Part shown: piece after piece, positions 1-5,142 of the stretch
How positions within the stretch are numbered: the first letter of the stretch is position 1
How the letters are laid out: every line of letters starts with the position of its first letter
Assembly (NCBI GenBank): GCA_003819975.1
Contig: RPPU01000360.1
Coordinates: 1 to 5,184 of the forward strand
Source of the DNA: Desulfobacteraceae bacterium
GTDB taxonomy: Bacteria > Desulfobacterota > DSM-4660 > Desulfatiglandales > HGW-15
DNA: 5,184 nucleotides
Reading direction: 5' to 3'
The notes under the pieces: generated by a model
Databases searched by the model: none
What the model was told of the DNA's origin: nothing
Seen by the model: only the letters and a program-made list of their open reading frames with translations
Position numbers and translations under genes: made by a program

Positions 1-12
1 CTTTAATATATA

Positions 13-61
13 ACGTAGTTGGCTAGGTTGACTTGATTTTAATTGAAAGGCAGTTGAAGAA
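13..61 (+). repeat. Uninterrupted (empty) copy of the group II intron target
   Basis: These 49 bases recur at the right end of the window, split by the intron: ACGTAGT (13-19) matches 4434-4440, and 20-61 matches 5143-5184 with one difference (A41 against C5164). The match stops at 5184 only because the window ends, so the repeat may be longer. To the left of base 13 the two copies do not match. The right half of the repeat is the ascending arm of the terminator at 46-83. I infer that this is a multicopy sequence, perhaps an element end or a repeated terminator, of which the right-hand copy took up the intron. Confidence 0.85.
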
Positions 62-83
62 GTTTTTTTTCAACTGCCTTTTT
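46..83 (+). terminator. Strong Rho-independent terminator, probably bidirectional
   Basis: The arms AAAGGCAGTTGAA (46-58) and TTCAACTGCCTTT (69-81) pair perfectly over 13 bp. The stem can extend inward through G59-T68, A60-T67 and A61-T66 to a four-base loop. A T run (79-83) follows on the plus strand, and A residues sit at the left foot, so it could also act on the minus strand. It should stop transcription entering from the left before the recombinase gene. Its left arm is repeated at 5169-5184. Confidence 0.8.
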
Positions 84-316
84 CTTATGGGCGCCCCTGG
101 GGGCAGATGGGCGGCTTCCGGCCGGGCCGGAGAAAAGGAATGGAAGCGTTTTAACGAGAAGGCAAGGAGACATAAAGCAGCCCGTTGAACGAAACCGCTT
201 CGCGGCGGCCCCTTGAATCCACGTTCTTCCTTTAATCCAACCAAAAAATACTTTTTCCAAGTCTTGATCGTTTTAGATATACCTTCTTCATTCTAATCCA
301 ACCAAGGAGGTATGTC
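84..316. other. Non-coding leader between the terminator and the recombinase gene
   Basis: I see no convincing gene here. The G+C-rich part contains small hairpins: GCCCCTGGGGGC at 93-104, and TCCGGC (117-122) against GCCGGA (126-131) around a CGG loop. The left inverted repeat of the mobile unit starts at 184. The 12-base sequence TAATCCAACCAA occurs at 233-244 and again at 294-305, the second copy touching the ribosome site of the recombinase. The wider match includes TTCTTC just before each copy. No good sigma-70 promoter is obvious. Confidence 0.5.
184..200 (+). repeat. Left inverted repeat of the recombinase/transposase unit
   Basis: GTTGAACGAAACCGCTT matches the reverse complement of 2660-2676 at 16 of 17 positions. 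The match ends sharply on both sides. The pair encloses exactly the two recombination genes and their flanks, which suggests it marks the unit's ends. Classical IS91 elements lack terminal inverted repeats, so this is either a feature of this subfamily, a recombination site of the tyrosine recombinase, or chance. Confidence 0.55.
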
Positions 317-1195
317 ATGACCGAATTACGAGAAAAAACGATCAAGACGATGCAACTCAGGAACCTGTCCGAAAACACCCAGCGCGCTTATGTGCAAGCG
401 ATTAATGGGCTTGCCAAGCATTACCATTCACCCCCGGATCGATTATCGCTTCAAAAGGTTGAAAATTATCTTCTTCATATCCGCAACGAGCGGAAACGCG
501 CACCCAACACGTGCGGCCTGACTAAGGCGGCCTTGAGATTCTTCTATTGCGATGTCCTGGGCCGCCGAAACATGCGGATCCATTTCACCGTCAAAAGAAA
601 GCGCCGAAAATTACCGGTTGTCCTGACCCCCGAACAAGTGTTCCAAATCATTGAAGCCGCTCCCAACCCGAAACACCGGCTCCTTTTGATGACGACTTAC
701 TCGGCCGGCTTACGAGCCAATGAAGTCGTCAACCTCAAGCCCGAACATATCGACAGTCGTCTCATGCTGATCAAGGTCGTCAACGCCAAGGGCGAAAAGG
801 AACGCTACACCCTTCTTTCCGAAAAGCTTCTCAAGGAACTCCGGGAATATTATAAAACGTATCGGCCAAAAGAATGCCTGTTCCCGTCAGAGCAACGCGG
901 TAAGCCATTATGCACGCGTGCCCTTTATTTCATCTACGAAAAAGCCAGGAAAAAAGCAGGGATCAAAACCGGCTCCGGGCCGCATACCCTAAGACACAGT
1001 TTTGCCACCCATCTCCTGGAAGCCGGCTACGATATCCGCAAAATCCAGGTCCTGATGGGCCATCGGTCGCTTCGCACCACCACCATTTATCTGCATGTCA
1101 GTCGTGAACTCCTCTCCAAAGTGAAAAGCCCACTCGATCTGTATCATCCGGAAACCGAAGCGGCAAAGGAGGCGGAGCATGGCCCAAATCATTAA
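317..1195 (+). CDS. Tyrosine recombinase (integrase) accompanying an IS91-type transposase
   Basis: This 292-residue protein is a phage-integrase-family site-specific recombinase that should cut and rejoin DNA through a 3'-phosphotyrosine intermediate. The N-terminal SAM-like core-binding domain covers about residues 5-90. The catalytic domain covers about 100-275 and shows the full active site: R133 in AGLRANEV, probably K158, H223 and R226 in HTLRHSFATHLL, H249 in MGHRS, and the nucleophile Y258 in TTTIYLHVS. The length is normal for a XerC/D-like enzyme. The start at 317 is favoured by AAGGAGG at 304-310, six bases upstream; the ATG at 312 is out of frame. Its last 17 bases overlap the transposase gene, so the two are co-translated and probably act in the same transposition process. 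It lacks the IntI-specific insertion, so it is not an integron integrase. Confidence 0.93.
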   Translation: MTELREKTIKTMQLRNLSENTQRAYVQAINGLAKHYHSPPDRLSLQKVENYLLHIRNERKRAPNTCGLTKAALRFFYCDVLGRRNMRIHFTVKRKRRKLPVVLTPEQVFQIIEAAPNPKHRLLLMTTYSAGLRANEVVNLKPEHIDSRLMLIKVVNAKGEKERYTLLSEKLLKELREYYKTYRPKECLFPSEQRGKPLCTRALYFIYEKARKKAGIKTGSGPHTLRHSFATHLLEAGYDIRKIQVLMGHRSLRTTTIYLHVSRELLSKVKSPLDLYHPETEAAKEAEHGPNH

Positions 1196-2402
1196 ACCGG
1201 ATTTTACAAAAAATACCGTTGAAGTGGCCGATATCCTGCGCGGGCATATCCGGGAGTATCGGGAAAAATATCCTCTAGGCCCCGATCAATACAAGGTCGC
1301 CTATGATCTTCTGAACTGCCGCACCGCCCATCTGGGCGGGCATAAGGAAAAATGCGATCACTGCAACCACGAAAGAATCCTCTATAACTCATGCCGCAAC
1401 CGGCATTGTCCCAAGTGTCAGAGCCTGGCCAGGGAGCGCTGGCTTTTAAATCGAAAAGCCGAGTTGTTGCCGGTCATGTATTTTCATACCGTCTTCACCT
1501 TGCCGCATGAGCTCAATGCGATCATATTGGGAAACAAAAAGATCATGCTGGACTTGCTGTTCAAGGCCGTTTCGGAGACTCTACTCTCCTTCGGCCGAAG
1601 CAAGATGTCGGCAACCCTCGGCTTTAGCGCCATCTTACACACCTGGGATCAATTGCTCAAGCCCCATTTTCATCTACATTGCCTGGTGCCCGCCGGGGGG
1701 CTCGCCCAAGATTCACAATCTTTTGTCTTCTGTAAAAATGGCTACCTGTTCAACGTAGAGGCCATGGCTCAGGTCTTGCGCGGAAAGTTTATGGACGGTT
1801 TAAGCAAAGCTTATGAAAACCGGGCCTTGAACCTGATCGGCATTAATGAGCCCTTGCGGAAAGTTGAAAAGTTCAAGGAATTTAAAAACATCCTCTATGC
1901 CAAAAAATGGGTGGTTTACGTCAAGGAGCCGATCAAACAACCCGAATATGTCCTTGAATATCTCGGCCGTTATACCCATCGGGTGGCCATTTCCAACAGC
2001 CGGATTTTATCTCTGAAAGACGGTCGCGTGACTTTTCAATACAAGAACCGCACGACCCATAAGACGGAGCAAACAACCATCGAAGCGATCGAGTTTATAA
2101 GACGTTTTCTGCTGCATGTCCTGCCCAAAGGATTTGCTCGTATCAGGCATTTCGGCTTCTTGGCCCAACGGAATAAAACCAAAGGCTTGAAACTCATCCG
2201 GAGCTTTTTGCGGCAGCCGGAACCGGCGCCGCTTATAAAAAAATTAGTCGAGGAAGTAATGACCGGCCTTATCGGTGTGGATATCTCTCTTTGCCCGTGC
2301 TGTAAAACCGGAAAGATGCATTGTTTTACCGAAATCCACAGAGGATCGGGTTTGTCGCCGGCTGAGATCATTCGCAGGCAATCCTTTCGGAATACGGCTT
2401 AA
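1179..2402 (+). CDS. IS91-family HUH (Y2) rolling-circle transposase
   Basis: This 407-residue protein belongs to the IS91 family, which nicks one strand, binds covalently to its 5' end and moves by a rolling-circle-like route. The N-terminal zinc-binding region has C59-x2-C62 and then C72-x4-C77-x2-C80. The HUH metal site is H165-L-H167 within HFHLHCLVPAGG. The paired catalytic tyrosines are Y261 and Y265 in EYLGRYTHRVAIS, with the YxxxY spacing of IS91. A further cysteine cluster, CPCCKTGKMHCF, lies near residues 372-382. AAAGGAGG at 1165-1172 precedes the ATG by six bases, inside the end of the recombinase gene, giving a coupled start. Length and motifs are complete, with no frameshift, so the enzyme looks intact. 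Confidence 0.95.
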   Translation: MAQIIKPDFTKNTVEVADILRGHIREYREKYPLGPDQYKVAYDLLNCRTAHLGGHKEKCDHCNHERILYNSCRNRHCPKCQSLARERWLLNRKAELLPVMYFHTVFTLPHELNAIILGNKKIMLDLLFKAVSETLLSFGRSKMSATLGFSAILHTWDQLLKPHFHLHCLVPAGGLAQDSQSFVFCKNGYLFNVEAMAQVLRGKFMDGLSKAYENRALNLIGINEPLRKVEKFKEFKNILYAKKWVVYVKEPIKQPEYVLEYLGRYTHRVAISNSRILSLKDGRVTFQYKNRTTHKTEQTTIEAIEFIRRFLLHVLPKGFARIRHFGFLAQRNKTKGLKLIRSFLRQPEPAPLIKKLVEEVMTGLIGVDISLCPCCKTGKMHCFTEIHRGSGLSPAEIIRRQSFRNTA

Positions 2403-2425
2403 CGCTCACGGTTCTTTAACATATC

Positions 2426-2452
2426 TCGGCTTGAAACCCGAACTCTTTTTTT
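2426..2452 (+). terminator. Possible weak terminator after the transposase
   Basis: TCGG (2426-2429) can pair with CCGA (2438-2441), with two more A-T pairs possible inside a C-C mismatch. A run of seven T (2446-2452) follows after a short gap. It is correctly placed 24 bases after the transposase stop, but the stem is short. A GAAC tetranucleotide overlaps it (2440-2443). Confidence 0.3.
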
Positions 2453-2797
2453 ACTCCTGTTTGGGGGAACGGATCAGTATGCTTAAAAATGGCGCATTGT
2501 AAAATTGACGATGAGGAATGCATGCTTGAGATGAAAATAATGAACAAAGGGCATGTGCTGGATTTGGATCGAAGATTCCCTGCATACTTTTTTCTGCAAC
2601 GGAACGCTCGGGGCTCGCAAAAGCACCGGATATAATCCCCATATACAACCTCCGTGCCAAAGCGGCTTCGTTCAACACGTTTTATCCGTCATCCCGCGCT
2701 TAAAATCAATCTCATAACTCTTTTAATAGCAAAGTGCCTTATCAATCATCGTTCCATTTTTTTAGGCGGGACGACCGATAAAACTCTATTCCTGTGT
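2453..2797. other. Non-coding right end of the element and flank
   Basis: No gene is supported. A minus-strand open frame (2678-2451) lacks a ribosome site, a recognisable domain and sensible context. Its start coincides with the right inverted repeat, so it is more likely element-end DNA than a protein. The part after 2676 is A+T-rich up to the tandem hairpins and shows nothing I recognise. Confidence 0.5.
2660..2676 (-). repeat. Right inverted repeat of the recombinase/transposase unit
   Basis: AAGCGGCTTCGTTCAAC is the inverted partner of 184-200, differing only where C2666 faces A194. It lies 258 bases beyond the transposase stop. If it is a true end, the distance leaves room for a rolling-circle origin region between the gene and the boundary. 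Confidence 0.55.
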
Positions 2798-2883
2798 GTT
2801 ATGTAAGAGGTGTGCAAGAGCCGTGACGGTTGGTTTTGACCGGCACGGCTCTTGGCTTTTACCGATTGCATAATGGCCGGTGC
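2798..2883. repeat. Tandem hairpin repeat, copy 1
   Basis: The unit begins GTTATGTAAGAGGTG and recurs 86 bases later. It folds into a hairpin: CAAGAGCCGTG (2815-2825) pairs with CACGGCTCTTG (2844-2854) over 11 bp. After an A-G mismatch, CGGT (2827-2830) pairs with ACCG (2839-2842) around an eight-base loop. It lies downstream of both the plus-strand element and the minus-strand toxin operon. A transcription-stopping or RNA-protecting role is possible, but there is no clean T run. Confidence 0.8.
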
Positions 2884-2958
2884 GTTATGTAAGAGGTGCA
2901 AAAGCCGTGACAGTTGCAGTTGACTGGCACGGCTTTTGGCTTTGACCGATTATATAGC
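2884..2958. repeat. Tandem hairpin repeat, copy 2
   Basis: This is the second copy, with the same opening GTTATGTAAGAGGTG. CAAAAGCCGTG (2899-2909) pairs with CACGGCTTTTG (2928-2938). After the same A-G mismatch, CAGT (2911-2914) pairs with ACTG (2923-2926) around an eight-base loop. Relative to copy 1, two G-C pairs have become A-T pairs on both arms together, so pairing is preserved. Loop bases differ. Similarity fades after CCGAT near 2950. Confidence 0.8.
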
Positions 2959-3039
2959 GCAAATTATCGGATGGCCCGAAAACCAGGCCGGTGGGCTCAG
3001 GAGCGACCGCAGGGAGCGGTCAAGATCAGGTCCGGAGCT
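2959..3039. other. Short intergenic stretch after the toxin gene, with a small hairpin
   Basis: GACCGC (3005-3010) pairs perfectly with GCGGTC (3016-3021) around a five-base loop. It sits just past the 3' end of the minus-strand toxin gene, but no T run follows on that strand, so it is not a standard terminator. No gene is seen. Confidence 0.4.
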
Positions 3040-3486
3040 TTATTTTCTTTTTATTTTGCCGACAAAAAATCTGGCATCCACGATCTGGATCTCGTGAAAA
3101 TGCTTCAGTTCCAAGAGATGGTTGTCGCCGGAAACAATGTAATCGGCCTTGGTCTCCAGGGCGCACGCGAGAAACTTGTTGTCCTGATCATCCTTGCTGA
3201 TTCTGTCGGTTCGGTAAACGTCTTGAGTTACGACAAACGCCTTTTCCCTCACCAAAGCGACGATCTCGTTTTCTTCCCCCGGCTCAAGCTGCAATCTTTG
3301 ACGGATAGCGGGTTTCAGGAGGGTGTTTCCGATCTCCGTCAAAATCTCTTCTGAAACCGCCAGTTCAAAAGCGCCTTTGACCCATAAATCCTGGAGTTGA
3401 GAGGGATAGCCCCGGCTGACAAAGAGGCCGCTCACAAAAAGATTGGTGTCGATAACCGCCCTAATGTGCTCTTTTTTCTTCCTCAA
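3040..3486 (-). CDS. PIN-domain putative toxin nuclease
   Basis: This protein of 148 residues matches the family described as a putative toxin-antitoxin toxin component, PIN family. Such proteins are metal-dependent ribonucleases held in check by the partner antitoxin. The acidic residues expected of the active site are present: D13 in AVIDTNLFVSG, E47 in SEEILTEI, D102 in DDQDNKFLACAL, and D121 in ADYIVSGDNHLL. The reading frame starts at a TTG (3486-3484) inside the end of the upstream XRE gene, overlapping it by 26 bp. No in-frame ATG lies before the D13 motif and the upstream Shine-Dalgarno is weak, so translation is probably coupled to the antitoxin. Toxin activity is inferred from family and arrangement. 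Confidence 0.85.
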   Translation of the reverse strand: MRKKKEHIRAVIDTNLFVSGLFVSRGYPSQLQDLWVKGAFELAVSEEILTEIGNTLLKPAIRQRLQLEPGEENEIVALVREKAFVVTQDVYRTDRISKDDQDNKFLACALETKADYIVSGDNHLLELKHFHEIQIVDARFFVGKIKRK

Positions 3487-3958
3487 GCCTTACCGCCTTA
3501 ACCGCTTCGTCGACAATTTCCATGATCTGATCTTCCGAATAGCCCTTGGCTCTTTCCCGGAGTTTGGCCAGGGTCTTGTGCATCCGATCACCCCAGGGCT
3601 CTTCATGGAGCGGTTTCAAGGCATGTTGTACCTTGGTTTTGATAATAACCGCATCAATTAGATTTTTGATCATTTGTTTATTCTCCAGATCCATTCGTTC
3701 CACTTCCCTGAATTTTTCAAAAAGTTCCAGGTCTTCCAATTGACTCAAGCCGTCCTTTGGGGCGTTATCGAAAAGCAGGTAATCGGTGCTGATCTCCAGC
3801 CCTTCGGCGATCTTACGCAAGGTGTCGGCAGTTGGAATGATCCTGCCGTTTTCGTACTTGCTAAGGAGTTTTGAGTTTACCCCTGATTTTTTCTCAAGAT
3901 CACTTTGAGAAAAACCCCTTTCTTTTCTGAGCTGTTTAATCTTTTTACCCAACATCAT
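3461..3958 (-). CDS. XRE-family helix-turn-helix antitoxin/regulator with a PIN-partner-like tail
   Basis: The protein is 165 residues from the chosen start. Residues about 3-60 form a classic HTH_3/XRE DNA-binding domain (LGKKIKQLRKERGFSQSDL, then SKYENGRIIPTADTLRKIAE). Residues about 74-112 form an acidic helical linker (LEDLELFEKFREVERMD). Residues about 119-165 are a charged tail with LAKLRERAKGYSEDQIMEIV and DEAVKAVRLEEEKR, resembling the toxin-binding tails of small antitoxins paired with PIN proteins. I chose ATG 3958 over the more distant TTG at 4003 because AAGGAA lies at 3970-3965 on the minus strand. It overlaps the PIN gene and is transcribed first, as expected for an antitoxin and autorepressor. 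The antitoxin role is inferred; a phage-type regulator is the alternative. Confidence 0.85.
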   Translation of the reverse strand: MMLGKKIKQLRKERGFSQSDLEKKSGVNSKLLSKYENGRIIPTADTLRKIAEGLEISTDYLLFDNAPKDGLSQLEDLELFEKFREVERMDLENKQMIKNLIDAVIIKTKVQHALKPLHEEPWGDRMHKTLAKLRERAKGYSEDQIMEIVDEAVKAVRLEEEKRAH

Positions 3959-3964
3959 AAAGCG

Positions 3965-3970
3965 TTCCTT
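3965..3970 (-). promoter_or_regulatory. Ribosome binding site fixing the XRE start
   Basis: Read on the minus strand this is AAGGAA, six bases before the ATG at 3958-3956. A second ATG follows directly. The longer frame beginning at TTG 4003 has no Shine-Dalgarno and would add 15 residues upstream of the HTH domain, so the shorter protein is preferred. Confidence 0.7.
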
Positions 3971-4051
3971 AATTATTTTTCTAATTATCGCATGAATTTT
4001 CAAAAAATATTGTTTTGATGGGATATAAAAATCTATAAAAGCTTAAATAGT

Positions 4052-4080
4052 AGTTTATATGTTACTTTTTATGTTGTCAA
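4052..4080 (-). promoter_or_regulatory. Candidate sigma-70 promoter for the XRE-PIN operon
   Basis: The minus strand carries a perfect -35 box, TTGACA, at 4080-4075. At 17-bp spacing the -10 is TAAACT (4057-4052, four of six consensus bases); at 15-bp spacing it is TATAAA (4059-4054, five of six). The surrounding DNA is A+T-rich. Transcription would start roughly 80-90 bases before the XRE start codon, leaving a leader. Only this operon is served by this strand here. Confidence 0.55.
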
Positions 4081-4101
4081 GTTAGATATGGTATAAATTG
4101 T

Positions 4102-4133
4102 CCACATGTCTGACTGTGGGATAGCTGTGGGAT
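4102..4133. promoter_or_regulatory. Tandem and inverted TGTGG motifs upstream of the operon promoter
   Basis: CTGTGGGAT occurs twice, at 4114-4122 and 4125-4133, with starts 11 bp apart (about one helical turn). CCACA at 4102-4106 is the inverted partner of TGTGG at 4115-4119. The cluster lies just upstream of the -35 box of the minus-strand promoter. This is the kind of spacing seen for protein-binding sites, possibly of the XRE protein, but no binding data can be read from sequence. Confidence 0.4.
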
Positions 4134-4433
4134 TGATTTCAATGGGAGTTCGCGGGAGTCCGTGATTACGGAGTCCCCCCTGATTGGCCTTGAAAATTGA
4201 AATTAGCCCAAGAACGGTTGAGACTTTTATCTTACACTCTTTTGTTTGACAGGCCGAAAGCGACCGGATCGGGACCGGCCAGCCCGGTTTTTGACTTGGA
4301 AAAATCGCTTAACCCCGGTCTCGCTGATCCGCGTTGTCTTCATTTTACAAGGGCTGTTACAGGCCCGGTCTTGGTAAAAAGGAGATCTTAAGAAAGTCTT
4401 AAGGATGGGACGGAAGAGAATGAAGAGAATGGG
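4134..4433. other. Intergenic region between the toxin operon and the intron
   Basis: No gene is supported. GGGAGTCCGT (4154-4163) and ACGGAGTCCC (4168-4177) form a ten-position stem with one G-G mismatch and a GATT loop. Near the right end, CTTAAG at 4387-4392 and at 4398-4403 can pair across AAAGT. A plus-strand open frame at 4197-4391 starts with TTG, has no ribosome site and matches nothing I know. Confidence 0.45.
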
Positions 4434-4440
4434 ACGTAGT
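4434..4440 (+). other. 5' exon end of the group II intron (IBS1)
   Basis: ACGTAGT lies directly before the intron. Its last six bases, CGTAGT (4435-4440), are complementary over 6 bp to ACTACG (4650-4655) in the intron's EBS1 loop. The same seven bases precede TGGCTAGG in the uninterrupted copy at 13-19. Confidence 0.75.
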
Positions 4441-4641
4441 GAAAGCGCCGATCAAAACCGGCGTGGAATAGGAGGTGAAAGTCCTCTACAGGGAAAGGCG
4501 TAGCGAGCCACCCTGGCCCCGAGCTATGCGTCGACGACCAGCGATGGCGTGGCGAAGCGTTAGTAGGGGGACACGCAGGCCAGGGGAGGAACCCCTCGCG
4601 TGGCTCAGTATTGAGCTCCGAAATCACTCTTCGGGAGTGCC

Positions 4642-4667
4642 GACCTTGTACTACGATGGGGAAGGTC
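4642..4667 (+). other. EBS1 stem-loop of the intron
   Basis: GACCTT (4642-4647) pairs with AAGGTC (4662-4667), presenting a 14-base loop (4648-4661) that contains ACTACG. That hexamer is perfectly complementary to CGTAGT just upstream of the intron. This is the exon-recognition element of group II introns and supports both the intron call and the 5' splice site after 4440. Confidence 0.7.
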
Positions 4668-5069
4668 ATATGCATTGATTCGCCAGCGCGAGAATCGACG
4701 CAACTCTCCGGAGTCAAAGACCTGAGCATGCATGCAAGTTCCATGAGCGGGAATCGGGAGATCTCAGCGGCATCCATTAGAAATCGAATGGATCGGTCGG
4801 GGAAAGCGAACAGCATATGCGCCCAACAAGGGCGGACGCCCTCGTGTGACCTGCACGCTGCTGAGGAGTCGGACATCGGCGTAGTACCTGTGAGGGAGCC
4901 GAACAAAATCGGGGGAAACCGGTGGCGGAGACTTCGGAGGAAAGGCTGGTGACTGACGGGAATTCTGGTTTGAATCGGCAGGTCCTGCACTCAGCGGCAG
5001 ATATGACTTGTCACATGGTTTAGATTGGATACGAAAAGTGTAATGCTTCTACGTCATTACCGAGGGCAA

Positions 5070-5102
5070 GAGCCCGGTGCGGTAGTTCCGCACGCCGGGA
5101 TC
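5070..5102 (+). other. Intron domain V (catalytic hairpin)
   Basis: GAGCCCGG (5070-5077) pairs with CCGGGATC (5095-5102). The two-base CG bulge (5093-5094) is present. The upper stem TGCGG (5078-5082) pairs with CCGCA (5088-5092) around TAGTT. The catalytic AGC triad is at 5071-5073. Two departures from textbook domain V are seen: G5072 faces A5100 rather than U, and the cap is not a GNRA tetraloop. Confidence 0.8.
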
Positions 5103-5142
5103 CGTGCGGGGGATGCTCGGTAACGAGTAACCCTACCGCGAC
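5103..5142 (+). other. Intron domain VI with branch-point adenosine
   Basis: GCGG (5106-5109) pairs with CCGC (5136-5139) and GGG (5110-5112) with CCC (5131-5133), leaving T5134 and A5135 bulged. A5135 is seven bases from the 3' end, the expected position for the lariat branch point. CTCG (5116-5119) and CGAG (5124-5127) close a GTAA (GNRA) tetraloop. The intron ends in AC, as group II introns usually end in AY. Confidence 0.85.

Larger units (their letters stand above)
184..2676 (+). mobile_element. IS91-like element with an integrase gene and a transposase gene
   Basis: The unit holds a tyrosine recombinase followed by an overlapping HUH/Y2 transposase, both on the plus strand, bounded by a 17-bp inverted repeat with one mismatch. 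Paired integrase and IS91 transposase genes are a known arrangement in IS91-family elements. Both proteins are full length with their catalytic residues, so the unit may be functional. No target duplication is visible next to the repeats (CAGCCC on the left, ACGTTT on the right), which fits rolling-circle or site-specific movement. The boundaries are inferred from the inverted repeat alone; the genes are certain, the ends are not. Confidence 0.6.
4441..5142 (+). ncRNA. Group II intron ribozyme without an encoded reverse transcriptase
   Basis: This roughly 700-base RNA shows group II intron landmarks. Near its 5' end CGCCG (4446-4450) pairs with CGGCG (4459-4463). Domain I carries the EBS1 hairpin (4642-4667). 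ATCCATT (4772-4778) pairs with AATGGAT (4787-4793). GTAATG (5040-5045) pairs with CATTAC (5055-5060) where domain IV should be. Domain V (5070-5102) and domain VI (5103-5142) follow, ending in AC. No frame contains a reverse transcriptase or maturase motif, and domain IV is far too short to hold one. The right boundary is firm. The left is either 4441 (exact fit to the empty copy) or 4439, which would begin GTGAAA, nearer the usual GUGYG. Splicing or movement would need a maturase supplied in trans. Confidence 0.85.

Noticed and set aside
23..260. Minus-strand open frames across the terminator and G+C-rich leader
   Set aside because: They run through the terminator hairpin and have low-complexity, arginine- and proline-rich translations without a domain.
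2426..2470. GAAC tetranucleotides after the transposase as the IS91 right end
   Set aside because: GAAC at 2440 and 2467 could serve as target marks, but short motifs occur by chance and the inverted repeat ending at 2676 is a better-supported boundary.
2451..2678. 75-codon minus-strand open frame in the right end of the element
   Set aside because: No ribosome site or domain, and its first codons coincide with the inverted repeat.
2798..2958. Tandem hairpins as integron attC sites
   Set aside because: GTTATGT does not fit the GTTRRRY core, no matching RYYYAAC lies at the other end, and the recombinase is not IntI-like.
2798..2958. Tandem repeats as a CRISPR array
   Set aside because: Only two imperfect long copies, no short identical repeats with unique spacers, and no cas gene.
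2914..3354. 146-codon plus-strand open frame
   Set aside because: It is the antisense shadow of the PIN gene, which has clear family motifs.
4197..4391. Small plus-strand open frame starting with TTG
   Set aside because: No ribosome site, no known domain, no operon context; treated as intergenic.
4475..4952. Two plus-strand open frames inside the intron
   Set aside because: They overlap each other in different frames, contain no reverse transcriptase or maturase motif, and run through intron stems.
4388..4990. A 200-codon open frame on the minus strand across the intron
   Set aside because: It lies antisense to the ribozyme, has no recognisable domain or ribosome site, and the structured RNA explains the sequence on the other strand.
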